Shown one piece after another: positions 33,393-43,591 of a stretch of DNA of 64,000 nucleotides. The position numbers and the translations under genes are program-made. The notes under the pieces were generated by a model that worked only from the letters and a program-made list of their open reading frames with translations, was not told the origin of the DNA and ran no database searches. Source of the DNA: Mariniflexile fucanivorans (GTDB taxonomy: Bacteria; Bacteroidota; Bacteroidia; Flavobacteriales; Flavobacteriaceae); the NCBI RefSeq assembly GCF_004341235.1, contig NZ_SLUP01000010.1:1-64000 (forward strand). Reading direction: 5' to 3'. Each line of letters opens with the position of its first letter. Within the stretch, counting starts at the first letter, position 1.

Positions 33393-35954
33393 TTAAAGCG
33401 GGAAATTTTGATTAACCAATTGCGATTGTTGATACGAATGGTTGAAATAAGTATCAGATATGGATAAATTCATTTCATGCAGTAAGTCGCTCAATTCTGC
33501 TAAAACGTTGTCCAGATGTTCTCTAATAATACCCTCTGCATCTAATTCTAAAAGTGTATCGATATTTAAACTTCGAATTTTAAAGTTGGCTTCTGAAATA
33601 AATTTTTGACAGTCAGTCGCTTTTCCGGTCACTTCAGAGTGTGGTAATCTATCAATATCTTTTTGAATACGGCGTAGTTGATACGTTAGCGATTTCGGAT
33701 AGTCTTTATCTAATAAAACCAAATGGATCACGTTTTCAATACTTAAATACGAGCGGTAACTATAGCGGTAAATGTTTAAACTTTCGTGGCTGGTTAATAA
33801 AGCTTCTAAAATCTCATATTGAGGTTGCTCTTTGTGGTTCATCACTAAAAGCGAACGGCATTTAGCAATATTCATAGTGGCTTGTTCGGTTTGCAAACCT
33901 ATAAAATATAAGAGTAAACCTTGTTCAACCAAAATACTTTCTTCTATAAGAGCCATAAAGGCAATAAGTCTGGTAATAATCCTATCCAATACTTTTATAA
34001 GGGCAGTGGTAGAAGTTTTATCATCATCTTCTACAAAGCGTTTCCAAATTTTTTGAATACCATCAAAAACCCGCCACATGTCTTTACTCCATAAATTCCG
34101 TAATGAATAGTACGAGTTATTAAAACTGGAAAGCGTTTGTGCAAAACTTCCAACGCGATCGCCATCAATCATTAAAGAAAGTATTTCTTTTAAAGGATCT
34201 TTTAAAGCATCTTCGCCTTCTTCACCTATAAAACCAGGAAAGGTAGAGGTAATGTTGGTAACCGATTGAAATAAACTAAGTAAACTCTCCGATTGCGTTT
34301 TTTGTTTCGTGTATTGTTCGTTACTTATTTTGTTAAGCACGGTGCGTAAAAAACGGGCAGTAACCAAAGCTCTGCCTAAATACCTGCCAGACCAATATAA
34401 ATTTTCGGCAGTATTACTAGGTAAATCGTTAATGCCGGAAATGGAAGTTTTACAGTTGTCATCCCAGGAATAACTTTGTATATTAGTTTGTTCTTGGTCT
34501 GTAACAATCCAAAAATCTTTACTTACGCCACCACGTTGGTTGGATACAAATAAATTTTCGCGTTCGGCAGCAACACGTACCAAACCACCAGGCATCACAG
34601 AATAGCCATCTTTATGTGCAATAGAAAAGGTGCGGCACATTACTTTTCTAGGTTCTAGCTTACCATCTACAAAATCGGGCGCTGTAGAGAATGATATTTT
34701 CTCCTGAGCTACAAAAATGCAAGGATTGGAAAGAATTTCTTGTTTGAGTGCTTCAAGCTGATTTGGTTTCAAAAATTCACAGAAAAAGATGTTTTCTCTG
34801 TTGGAACGGTCTATGCGTTTTACAACCAAATTGGTTAAGTTATTTAAAACATAGCTACGTTCTTCTTTTTGTCCACACCACCAAGAGGCTATAGAAGGTA
34901 ATATTAAATTTTCTTTAAAATAATATTTACAAATAGCATTCATAAACGGGATGAGTCCCGAATTTTCTAAAACGCCACTGCCTATAGGGTTTACAATGGA
35001 AACGTGTTGTTGTCTCACAACATCGAGTAAGCCAGCAACACCTAAGTAGGAGTCTTCACGAAGCTCTAAAGGATCCATAAAAACATCATCAACACGCCTT
35101 AAAATTACGTCAACTTGTTTCAGTTCTTTTAAAGATTTCATCCAAACATTACCGTTGCGTACAACCAAATCGTTTCCTGTTACCAAAGGATATCCTAAGA
35201 ACGACGACATGTAAGCATGCTCAAAATAAGTTTCGTTTAACGGCCCTGGCGTAAGAATAACAATATTAGGGTTTTCCTTGTTTTGTGGTGCCGCTTCAAT
35301 AAGCATTTGATTGAAATAGAAAAAGAAATGCGAAGGTTGTTTTACATTGATATCTTTAAAAATATCTGGTAAAATTCTGCTGGTCGAAAACCTGTTTTCC
35401 AGTGCATAACCCATACCAGAAGGGGCTTGGGTTCTGTCGTTTACAACCCACATGCGGCCATCGGGACCACGGGCTAAATCGGCAGAATAAATGAGTAAGT
35501 TTTTTGCGGTTTTATATTGAATTTGGTCGCATTGCCTTAAAAAACCACGATGTGCAAAAATAACTTCGGGCGGAATTATGCCATTTTTTATAAGCTCGCG
35601 TTCACCATATATATCTTTTAAAATAAGATTTAATAATTCGGAGCGTTGCTTGATGCCTTTCTCAATAGTTTCCCATTCTTTTTCATGGATAATAAAGGGT
35701 ACAATATTCAATTCCCAGGCACGATGCATCCCTTTGGGGTCGTTGTAAACATTATAGGTAACGCCGTTTTCATCCATCAACCAATCCATCTCTTTTTGTT
35801 TAGAGATCAAGGTTTCGGTACCCATTTGGGTAATATTATTAAGCAATTTATCCCAATTTGTATTCACGGACATGTTAGATTTTAGAACTTCATCATAATT
35901 CTTAAAATCAGAGAAATAATTTTTGAAAAGCGTGTTAGTATCAATCGGCATCAA
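33393..35954 (-). CDS. Circularly permuted ATP-grasp plus alpha-E domain protein
   Basis: The 853-residue protein fuses a circularly permuted type 2 ATP-grasp domain (about 1-480, with SADLARGPDGRMWVVNDRTQ and the late PSIASWWCGQKEE) to an all-alpha alpha-E domain (about 510-840, starting NTAENLYWSGRYLGRA). In many bacteria these are two genes; here they form one chain. ATP-grasp enzymes join a carboxylate to an amine, so with transglutaminases on both sides the operon probably makes or links a peptide. The product is unknown. Confidence 0.88.
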   Translation of the reverse strand: MMPIDTNTLFKNYFSDFKNYDEVLKSNMSVNTNWDKLLNNITQMGTETLISKQKEMDWLMDENGVTYNVYNDPKGMHRAWELNIVPFIIHEKEWETIEKGIKQRSELLNLILKDIYGERELIKNGIIPPEVIFAHRGFLRQCDQIQYKTAKNLLIYSADLARGPDGRMWVVNDRTQAPSGMGYALENRFSTSRILPDIFKDINVKQPSHFFFYFNQMLIEAAPQNKENPNIVILTPGPLNETYFEHAYMSSFLGYPLVTGNDLVVRNGNVWMKSLKELKQVDVILRRVDDVFMDPLELREDSYLGVAGLLDVVRQQHVSIVNPIGSGVLENSGLIPFMNAICKYYFKENLILPSIASWWCGQKEERSYVLNNLTNLVVKRIDRSNRENIFFCEFLKPNQLEALKQEILSNPCIFVAQEKISFSTAPDFVDGKLEPRKVMCRTFSIAHKDGYSVMPGGLVRVAAERENLFVSNQRGGVSKDFWIVTDQEQTNIQSYSWDDNCKTSISGINDLPSNTAENLYWSGRYLGRALVTARFLRTVLNKISNEQYTKQKTQSESLLSLFQSVTNITSTFPGFIGEEGEDALKDPLKEILSLMIDGDRVGSFAQTLSSFNNSYYSLRNLWSKDMWRVFDGIQKIWKRFVEDDDKTSTTALIKVLDRIITRLIAFMALIEESILVEQGLLLYFIGLQTEQATMNIAKCRSLLVMNHKEQPQYEILEALLTSHESLNIYRYSYRSYLSIENVIHLVLLDKDYPKSLTYQLRRIQKDIDRLPHSEVTGKATDCQKFISEANFKIRSLNIDTLLELDAEGIIREHLDNVLAELSDLLHEMNLSISDTYFNHSYQQSQLVNQNFPL

Positions 35955-35958
35955 TCAG

Positions 35959-38900
35959 TTATTTTTTTCTGAGGTCTAAGGTATAAGGAAATTCGAAATT
36001 AATTGGCAATTCTTTATAAATAAATTTTTTCGAAGCTTCAGATTTTTTAAAGCCTCTATCAGAGTTGGTATCATTTTGAGTAATTGTTCCAACTTCAACA
36101 ACATCGCCTTGTGTATGGCCTTGTTCCCAAAAACGGTTAATACGTCTTGATTCTGCTTCATAACTATTCACAGGATAGGTTTCGTACGAACGACCACCTG
36201 GGTGATTCACAAAATAAGTACAACCACCAATAGAATGTTTGTTCCAAGTATCTATAATATCGAAAACTAAAGGCGTATCCACATCAATAGTAGGGTGTAG
36301 CGATGAGTGCGGATTCCAAGCTTTATAGCGAATACTAGCTACATATTCACCTTTAACGCCAGTACTATTTAAATGTACCTTAATACCATTACAAGTAAGC
36401 ACATAACGTTCTTCAATAAAATGCGATACTTTAACTTGAACACGTTCTACGGAAGAATCTACATATCTGGCAGTACCACCACCAGTCATTTCTTCACCTA
36501 AAACGTTCCAAGGTTCAATGGCAGCACGCAGCTCTAAGTGGATGTTATTAATTTCAACCATGCCATGAAGTGGGAACCTAAATTCAAAAAACGGATTGAA
36601 CCACTCTTCCTTAAAGGCGTAGCCAGCTTTGTTTAGTTGGTCTACAATATCTTTAATATCTTCTCTTACGTAATGTTCTGTTAAGAATTTGTCGTGTAAC
36701 TCTGTACCCCAACGTACCAAATCGTGTTCGTAAGGAGTGTTCCAGAACCAAGATACCAACGTACGAACCAATAAGTTTTGCATCAAACTCATGCGTGGGT
36801 GTGGAGGCATATCAAAAGCACGTAACTCTAATATACCTAAACGTCCAGAAGATGAATCGGGTGAATATAATTTATCAATACAGAATTCGGCGCGGTGTGT
36901 GTTTCCTGTTAAGTCGGTTAATAAATGGCGGAATAATCGATCGGTTAACCAAAAAGGCACGTCTCCATTTTTAGGTATTTGACTGAAAGCAATTTCCAAT
37001 TCATATAAATTTTCCATTCTAGCTTCATCAATTCTTGGTGCTTGACTCGTAGCTCCAATAAAAGCCCCAGAAAATAAATAAGAAAGCCCCGGATGATGCT
37101 GCCAATACGTTAACAAACTACGTAATAAACTAGGCTTACGTAGTAACGGACTATCAGCAGGCGTTGTACCCCCTAAAGTAACGTGGTTACCGCCGCCAGT
37201 GCCTGTATGTTTACCATCAAGCATGAATTTTTCAGTCCCTAAACGAGATTGTTTGGCATATTCATATAATTTGAATGTGGTGTTTGTAAGCTCAGACCAG
37301 TTTTTTGATGGGTGTACATTCACTTCAATAACACCTGGATCTGGTGTTATTTTCATCGATTCTAAACGGGTATCTTTTGGAGCACTATAACCTTCTAAAA
37401 TCACGGGTATTTTTAATAAACTCGAAGTCGCTTCAATGGAAGCTATCAAATTTAAAAAGACTTCAGCAGAATCTGTAGGAGGTAAAAATAAATGAAGTTT
37501 TTCATCTCTAACTTCGGCACACAAGCCTGTTCTTATGAAATAATCATCATTATAACTATCTAATTTATTTTTTAGAAATTTTTCACGTCGAACTAAAACA
37601 GAATAAAAGTATTGTGGTAATTCATCTTGCTCAGAAAATTGATCTGGTTGATGAATGGGGAAGTCCTGCTGTTTAGGTTTTCTTAAAAGAGAGTCAAGTG
37701 GCAATCTTAAACCAATGGGCGAATTCCCAGGTATTAAAAAGATGTGCTGACGCCTAAAAGTCCATTCGCAGGTAAACCATTTATTCTTATGGTTATTAAT
37801 AGGCACTACATACCCAACAGGTTTGGTAGTGCCATTTTTTAAAATTTCTTTAAGTTTATTTTTAACCAGCATATTACCGTCTTCTTGAGTCGGGTCAATG
37901 TCTATAGGTAATTTACCTTCTTCCCACAAAAAGTAGAAACTATCTTCGTAAACAGGTTTAATAGTTTTATCTGTGATGCCTAAAAATGATGTGAGTGTTT
38001 CTAAAAACAATTTGTCGGCATCTGCTGGTAATTTTGCATTTTCGGAAAACAAACAAAACAAATTTTTATGTCTGTTTCTCCACATGGCTTTACCATCTTT
38101 TCGCCAGCACAATTCAATATTCCAACGTGGTAAAGGCTCACCCGGATACCATTTACCTTGTGCTTGGTGTATAATACCATTTTCACTAAATTCATCATAT
38201 AATTTAGCAGCCAGATTTTTAGCGAGAGCTCGTTTGTGGTCACCGTCGGCTTCTGTATTCCATTCTTCACCTTCCATATCATCAATGGAAATAAAAGTGG
38301 GTTCGCCTCCCATGGTAAGTCTTACATCGTCTTTTATTAAATCTTTTTCAACTTTAAAACCTAGGGCGTTTATGGCATCCCATTGTTCTTCAGTGTATGG
38401 TTTAGTAACGCGAGGTGACTCAAAAATACGTTTTACTGAATTTTCAAAAAAGAATTCGGTTTCGCAAACATCGCTCATTCCAGATACGGGTGCAGCACTT
38501 TCAAACGAAGGCGTACAGGCTAACGGAATATGTCCTTCACCAGCTAATAACCCAGAAGTCGCGTCAAAACCTATCCAACCAGCACCTGGAAGATATACCT
38601 CTGCCCAAGCGTGTAAATCGGTAAAATCTTCTTCAGGACCCGATGGACCGTCTAAGGATTTCTCATCCGATTTTAATTGTACTAAATACCCAGAAACAAA
38701 GCGTGCACCAAAACCTAAGTGGCGTAAAGCTTGTACAAATAACCAAGCGTAATCACGACAAGAACCACTTTTCAGTTTTAAGGTTTCTTCACATTTTTGT
38801 ACACCTGGGTCTAAACGTATGTTATATTTAAGATACTCATATATTTTCCTATTGATGTCAATTAGAAAATAGATGGTTTTTCGAGGTGTTTGATCTATAG

Positions 38901-39297
38901 TTTTAAGAAAATTTTGAAGTAGCTCGCCATTTTCAGTAATCTCCAAATAGGGAAGAAGCTCTTTTTTTGTAATAGCATCATATTTAAAAGGAATTTCTTC
39001 GGCTGATTCTTCAACAAAAAAATCAAAGGGATTGATGGTTTTTAAATCGGCTATAATTTCAACTTCAATAGATAATTCTTTTGTTTTCTCTGGAAAAATA
39101 ACGCGGGCCAAATAGTTCCCAAAAGGATCTTGTTGCCAGTTAAAAAACTGATTTTCTGGTTTTATTTTTAAAGAATAGGCTTCAATGGGTGTTCTGCTAT
39201 GTGGGGCAGGGCGAAGCCTGAAAATATGAGGAGATAATGATACTGAACGATCGTATTTGTATAGTGTTTTATGTGAAATTATAATTTTTAATGCCAT
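35959..39297 (-). CDS. Transglutaminase and DUF2126 fusion protein
   Basis: This 1112-residue protein has an N-terminal transglutaminase-like domain (Cys180 in GSCRDYAW, His229 in DLHAWAEV, Asp245 in GFDATSG) and a long DUF2126 region (about 300-1112). DUF2126 contains GGEPTFISIDDM and a Gly/Thr-rich HTGTGGGNHVTLGG block that resembles ATP-grasp/glutamine-synthetase-like ligase loops. It is the first gene of the operon, 4 bp before the ATP-grasp gene. A role in ATP-driven peptide ligation is the usual proposal. Confidence 0.88.
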   Translation of the reverse strand: MALKIIISHKTLYKYDRSVSLSPHIFRLRPAPHSRTPIEAYSLKIKPENQFFNWQQDPFGNYLARVIFPEKTKELSIEVEIIADLKTINPFDFFVEESAEEIPFKYDAITKKELLPYLEITENGELLQNFLKTIDQTPRKTIYFLIDINRKIYEYLKYNIRLDPGVQKCEETLKLKSGSCRDYAWLFVQALRHLGFGARFVSGYLVQLKSDEKSLDGPSGPEEDFTDLHAWAEVYLPGAGWIGFDATSGLLAGEGHIPLACTPSFESAAPVSGMSDVCETEFFFENSVKRIFESPRVTKPYTEEQWDAINALGFKVEKDLIKDDVRLTMGGEPTFISIDDMEGEEWNTEADGDHKRALAKNLAAKLYDEFSENGIIHQAQGKWYPGEPLPRWNIELCWRKDGKAMWRNRHKNLFCLFSENAKLPADADKLFLETLTSFLGITDKTIKPVYEDSFYFLWEEGKLPIDIDPTQEDGNMLVKNKLKEILKNGTTKPVGYVVPINNHKNKWFTCEWTFRRQHIFLIPGNSPIGLRLPLDSLLRKPKQQDFPIHQPDQFSEQDELPQYFYSVLVRREKFLKNKLDSYNDDYFIRTGLCAEVRDEKLHLFLPPTDSAEVFLNLIASIEATSSLLKIPVILEGYSAPKDTRLESMKITPDPGVIEVNVHPSKNWSELTNTTFKLYEYAKQSRLGTEKFMLDGKHTGTGGGNHVTLGGTTPADSPLLRKPSLLRSLLTYWQHHPGLSYLFSGAFIGATSQAPRIDEARMENLYELEIAFSQIPKNGDVPFWLTDRLFRHLLTDLTGNTHRAEFCIDKLYSPDSSSGRLGILELRAFDMPPHPRMSLMQNLLVRTLVSWFWNTPYEHDLVRWGTELHDKFLTEHYVREDIKDIVDQLNKAGYAFKEEWFNPFFEFRFPLHGMVEINNIHLELRAAIEPWNVLGEEMTGGGTARYVDSSVERVQVKVSHFIEERYVLTCNGIKVHLNSTGVKGEYVASIRYKAWNPHSSLHPTIDVDTPLVFDIIDTWNKHSIGGCTYFVNHPGGRSYETYPVNSYEAESRRINRFWEQGHTQGDVVEVGTITQNDTNSDRGFKKSEASKKFIYKELPINFEFPYTLDLRKK

Positions 39298-39538
39298 AAA
39301 GAATCCAATTAATTTGATTACAATTTAAGTGATTTTTATCTGAAAAATAAATGAATAGAATAAAAATGCAAAAGAATATAGAATGCGTATTTTTTCAATT
39401 ATAAATTGATATTTCTACAATTTTTCCAACTAATTTTTTCTGATAAAAAAATAAATAACAAAAAATACAATAATGACAATTCTTTAAATTGCAATTAAAA
39501 CAAATTGAATTTCGGCTAGTTATAGAAATTAAATGAGT

Positions 39539-40543
39539 TTATCTGTTAAATCTACCAGAAACATTACCATCCAAAATACCCATAACTTCGGAGACTGTTG
39601 CGTAGTTTACATCACCTTCGTAGGTGTGTTTTAAAGCACATGCTGCACTTGCAAATTCCATAGATTTATAATCATCAAACTCCTGTAAGCCATAAATTAA
39701 ACCAGCGGCAAAAGCATCGCCAGTACCAATTCTGTCAATAATGTGTGTAATATCAAAATCACTTGTCTCTCTAAATTCTTTTCCGTTCCACATTCTGGCT
39801 CTAATTTTATGCCATGATGCATTTATTGGCGTTCTTATTTTATCAAAAACCTTTTCTATGGAAGGAAATTTATCCATCAAGGCTTTACTTGCTTCAATAA
39901 AATCGTCGTTTGAATATTCGTAATTCGTATCTAAAACTTCATTTATTTCATTAATACCACCAATGAAAATGGTAGAATATGAAATTAAATCTGTTAAAAC
40001 ATCCTTGGCATTTTCACCATATTTCCATAACCCTTTACGGTATGTAGGGTCTGCACTCACTGGGATTCCGTATTTTTTAGCTAGACTAAGACCTGCCTTA
40101 AGGGTATCGTAAGCGCCTTTGCTAAGTGCAGGGGTAATTCCTGTCCAGTGTATCCATTTTCCTTTTCTTAAAATAGCTTCCCATTTTACCATCTCTGGTT
40201 TTATTTCTGAGAAAGAGGAATGCGAACGGTTATATGAAATAGCACTTGGACGCATTACAGCACCTACTTCTAGAAAATAAACACCTAAAGGTCTGTCTGA
40301 TCGCACAATAGCCGATGTACTTACACCAAATTTTTGTATGTATGAAATGGCAGTATCGCCAATAAAATCGTTAGAAACACAGCTAATATGTTTAACTTTT
40401 TCACCAAAATTAGCAATGGAGATCCCCACATTTACTTCGGTGCCACCAAAATAGAATTCCAACAAATTAGCTTGTATGAATTTTTTGTTTCCTTCTGGTG
40501 ATAACCGCATTAATACCTCTCCGAATGTTATAATTTGTTTCAT
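39539..40543 (-). CDS. kdgK: PfkB-family sugar kinase, probable 2-dehydro-3-deoxygluconokinase
   Basis: The 334-residue protein has PfkB features: FGEVLMRLSPEG at the start, GGTEVNVGISIANFG for sugar binding, and DRIGTGDAFAAG near the C-terminus with the catalytic Asp. The N-terminus is typical of KDG kinases, which phosphorylate 2-keto-3-deoxygluconate for Entner-Doudoroff or uronate breakdown. No KDPG aldolase or uronate gene lies next to it, so the substrate is inferred. Confidence 0.75.
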   Translation of the reverse strand: MKQIITFGEVLMRLSPEGNKKFIQANLLEFYFGGTEVNVGISIANFGEKVKHISCVSNDFIGDTAISYIQKFGVSTSAIVRSDRPLGVYFLEVGAVMRPSAISYNRSHSSFSEIKPEMVKWEAILRKGKWIHWTGITPALSKGAYDTLKAGLSLAKKYGIPVSADPTYRKGLWKYGENAKDVLTDLISYSTIFIGGINEINEVLDTNYEYSNDDFIEASKALMDKFPSIEKVFDKIRTPINASWHKIRARMWNGKEFRETSDFDITHIIDRIGTGDAFAAGLIYGLQEFDDYKSMEFASAACALKHTYEGDVNYATVSEVMGILDGNVSGRFNR

Positions 40544-40582
40544 ATTAAAAATACCTTTCTTAAATTTTGATCAATATATTAA

Positions 40583-41623
40583 TTAATTTGTATACACCCT
40601 ATTTTCTTGTTCATTTACTCTTATAAATGTGGTACGTTTGGTTAGCTCTTTCAAGCGTTGTGCCCCAACATAAGTGCATGTACTTCTTAAACCGCCTAAA
40701 ATATCTTGTAATGTGTTGTCAACATCACCTTTAAAAGGTACTTCGACTGTTTTTCCTTCGCTGGCTCTATAATCTGCTACGCCACCAACATGTTTTTCCA
40801 TGGCTGTGGTAGAGCTCATGCCGTAAAATTTCCGATAAGGTTTTCCATGTTTTTCAATAAGTTCGCCGCCACTTTCGGTATGGCCAGCAAGCATGCCACC
40901 CAGCATTACAAAATCGGCACCAGCTCCAAATGCTTTTGCAATATCACCTGGAGTAGCGCAGCCACCATCGCTAATTATTTGTCCGCTCAAACCATGAGCA
41001 GCATCGGCACATTCTATAATAGCAGAAAGTTGCGGGTAGCCAACACCTGTTTTAATACGTGTGGTACAAACAGAGCCTGGACCAATACCAACTTTAACAA
41101 TATCGGCACCAGATAATAATAATTCTTCAACCATTTCGCCAGTTACAACATTGCCAGCAATTATAACCTTATCAGAATATTGATCCCTCGTTTGTTTTAC
41201 AAAATCGGCAAAATGCTCTGAATAGCCATTGGCGACATCAACACAAATGAATTTTAAATAGGGGTTGAATTTGAATACAGACGCTAAATGTTCAGAATCT
41301 TTTTCGCTAATTCCAGTACTAACGGCTATGTAATTTTCGATGCCTTCTGGTAAATTTGATGAAAATGTATTCCAATCGGCAATAGAATAATGTTTATGTA
41401 TGGCTGTAAATAATTGCTTTTTAGATAATGCTTTAGCCATTTCAAAAGTGCCAACCGTATCCATATTGGCTGCCATAATAGGTATGCCTGTCCAAGAAAA
41501 AGGACTATGAAGAAATTTAAATTCGCGTTCTAAACTTACTTCAGATCGACTTTTTAAAGTCGAACGCTTGGGGCGAATCATAACATCTTTAAAACCTAAT
41601 TTTATATCATATTCTATGCGCAT
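40583..41623 (-). CDS. guaC: GMP reductase
   Basis: A 346-residue TIM-barrel enzyme of the IMPDH/GMPR family. The catalytic Cys186 sits in [11 protein letters not shown], and the flap [13 protein letters not shown] with a short length (no CBS insert) marks GMP reductase rather than IMP dehydrogenase. It converts GMP to IMP with NADPH and release of ammonia, balancing purine pools. It lies 39 bp upstream of the sugar kinase gene on the same strand. Confidence 0.92.
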   Translation of the reverse strand: MRIEYDIKLGFKDVMIRPKRSTLKSRSEVSLEREFKFLHSPFSWTGIPIMAANMDTVGTFEMAKALSKKQLFTAIHKHYSIADWNTFSSNLPEGIENYIAVSTGISEKDSEHLASVFKFNPYLKFICVDVANGYSEHFADFVKQTRDQYSDKVIIAGNVVTGEMVEELLLSGADIVKVGIGPGSVCTTRIKTGVGYPQLSAIIECADAAHGLSGQIISDGGCATPGDIAKAFGAGADFVMLGGMLAGHTESGGELIEKHGKPYRKFYGMSSTTAMEKHVGGVADYRASEGKTVEVPFKGDVDNTLQDILGGLRSTCTYVGAQRLKELTKRTTFIRVNEQENRVYTN

Positions 41624-41705
41624 TTATAATTGAGATTAAGGTCGTTTTAAATATGTGATAAAGTTAAATAAAACAAAATAATATATTAGCTTTAAATAGC
41701 TGTAT

Positions 41706-41713
41706 TACTTTTG
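41706..41713 (+). promoter_or_regulatory. -7 box upstream of the hybrid kinase gene
   Basis: TACTTTTG is a full match to TAnnTTTG, 47 bp before the ATG. A clear -33 box was not found. Confidence 0.35.
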
Positions 41714-41760
41714 TAATTAATATAATTATAGATAAGTTTGTTAAAAAGTGCGCTAAGTAT

Positions 41761-43170
41761 ATGAGATTTCCTATGCAGTTTCTTAAGTCTATTCCAGTAA
41801 AGAGAGTATTATCTATTATTATTTTCATTTCAATAGCTGTTGTTTTATTATTTGTCTATTTTTTTATGGAGAATAAAATAAGTACTAATGTGCTCGTTTT
41901 GTTTTTATTCGGATTTATAATTGTTCAGATTTTTGTGCTGCAATATTTTTTTAAAAACCAATTAAAGCATGAGGTTAGAATTTCTAATTTTAAAAATAGA
42001 ATCAGGGAATTACAAACCAGTTTTGATGAGGCCGATAAACTTGTCGATTATAAATCGGTTTATATTGCTAACATGAGTTATGAAATACGCACACCGCTTA
42101 GTACGGTATTGGGTATGCTTAATATGCTAAAACAGACACATTTAGATGACGATCAAAAAGCTCAAGTTGAAATTGCCGAGTATTCTTCAAAGCATTTATT
42201 GCAACTTGTAAACATGGTTACAGATAATGAAGATGTTGAAAATGGTGAGGTAGAAATCAATTTATTGGCACTCGATTTAAAGTCTGATTTGTCTCAACTT
42301 TTTAAAGTATTTGAATATCAAGCTTGGGAAAAAGGTTTGGAGTTTGAATATAAATTTTTAGTAGATGAGAGGCGTAAATTTTCTCTTTTAGGCGATTCTT
42401 TACGCATTCAACAAGTTCTAATAAATTTAATTAACAATGCCATTAAGTTTACTAACTCAGGAAAAATCACCATAATTGTAGATCAAACCGTAAGTATTGA
42501 AGATGGACAAATTGTAACATTTTATGTGAAAGATACTGGAATAGGTTTACGACCTGAAAAAGTAAAGCAAATTTTTGATGACTCTAAAGCTTTTAATGTT
42601 TCAGAAGAAAGAGATTACAGAGGTGGCGGTATAGGGCTTTCAATTTCACATAAACTTGTGAAATTGATGGGAGGTGATTTAAAATTAGAAAGCAAAGAAA
42701 ACGAAGGCTCCACTTTTTACTTTAGTTTACAACTTAAAAAAACATTGGGGATAAAAAGTGAAGATGAAATTAAAAACCCTGTTTTATTAGAAAAATTTAG
42801 TGTTTTAGTTGCTGAAGATAACAGAATGAACCAGAAAGTAATTAAATTTTTATTAGAACAGCAGGGTGCCGATTGTACCTTTGCCAAAAACGGATTAGAA
42901 GCTGTTGAATTATATAAAATTTTAGATTTCGATATGATTTTTATGGATATTTATATGCCAGATATGGATGGATATGAAGCTACAAAAGCCATAAAAAAAA
43001 CAGAGAAATACTCACATTACAACATACCAATCATAGCAGTATCGGCAAGTGCTTTTGAAGAAGATATTATAAATGCGAAATTTGCAGGTATAGACGATTT
43101 TCTAGCAAAACCCTTGGAGGTTGCTAAATTAAAAGAGTTACTAATAAAATATTCGAAAAAAGACGCCTAG
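41761..43170 (+). CDS. Hybrid sensor kinase-like protein with Tyr in place of the phospho-His
   Basis: The 469-residue protein has two N-terminal membrane helices (about 15-35 and 45-65), a HisKA-like helical region, a HATPase domain (about 200-325; NLINNAIKF, DTGIGL, GGGIGLSIS) and a C-terminal receiver (about 340-465) with Asp396 in FMDIYMPDMDG. The H-box reads NMSYEIRTPL: codon 107 is TAT (Tyr) where active kinases have His. ATP-binding motifs and receiver Asp are intact. It cannot autophosphorylate in the usual way and may be a phosphatase, an allosteric partner or a phosphate sink. Confidence 0.85.
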   Translation: MRFPMQFLKSIPVKRVLSIIIFISIAVVLLFVYFFMENKISTNVLVLFLFGFIIVQIFVLQYFFKNQLKHEVRISNFKNRIRELQTSFDEADKLVDYKSVYIANMSYEIRTPLSTVLGMLNMLKQTHLDDDQKAQVEIAEYSSKHLLQLVNMVTDNEDVENGEVEINLLALDLKSDLSQLFKVFEYQAWEKGLEFEYKFLVDERRKFSLLGDSLRIQQVLINLINNAIKFTNSGKITIIVDQTVSIEDGQIVTFYVKDTGIGLRPEKVKQIFDDSKAFNVSEERDYRGGGIGLSISHKLVKLMGGDLKLESKENEGSTFYFSLQLKKTLGIKSEDEIKNPVLLEKFSVLVAEDNRMNQKVIKFLLEQQGADCTFAKNGLEAVELYKILDFDMIFMDIYMPDMDGYEATKAIKKTEKYSHYNIPIIAVSASAFEEDIINAKFAGIDDFLAKPLEVAKLKELLIKYSKKDA

Positions 43171-43192
43171 TTGAAGGTTTGTTTTTCAGAAA

Positions 43193-43573
43193 TTACTTTA
43201 CCGCTATCACGCTAATTTCCACGTTTACATTTTTTGGTAAGCGTGCCACCTGAACGGTTTCGCGTGCTGGCGCAGTAGCCTCATCAAAAAAACTACCATA
43301 TACAGCGTTTATTTTAGCAAAATCATCCATATTACTAATAAATATTGACGATTTCACCACATGTTCAAAAGCCATATTAGCAGCTTCTAAAACAGCCTTT
43401 ATGTTATGCATCACTTGTTTTGTTTCAGTTTCAATATCGTTTAAAACAAGTTCGTTGGTTTCTGGGTTAATGGCAATTTGTCCAGAAGTATATAATGTGT
43501 TTCCACTTAAAATAGCTTGGTTATACGGTCCAATAGGAGCAGGTGCATTTGGTGTAGTGATGATTTTTTTCAT
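43193..43573 (-). CDS. ridA: RidA family deaminase
   Basis: A 126-residue protein of the RidA/YjgF group, which removes reactive enamine/imine intermediates. Conserved parts are PAPIGPYNQAI at the N-terminus, LYTSGQIAI, and the C-terminal ARETVQVARLPKNVNVEI with the substrate-binding Arg of active RidA. Full length. It lies 18 bp downstream of the LptD gene on the same strand and converges with the hybrid kinase gene. Confidence 0.92.
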   Translation of the reverse strand: MKKIITTPNAPAPIGPYNQAILSGNTLYTSGQIAINPETNELVLNDIETETKQVMHNIKAVLEAANMAFEHVVKSSIFISNMDDFAKINAVYGSFFDEATAPARETVQVARLPKNVNVEISVIAVK

Positions 43574-43591
43574 GTGGTTGATGTTTCTCTT

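Noticed and set aside
37973-38752. Long open frame on the plus strand inside the DUF2126 gene
   Set aside because: It lies wholly antisense to a well-supported 1112-residue protein, and its translation shows no domain or normal composition; it is a shadow frame.
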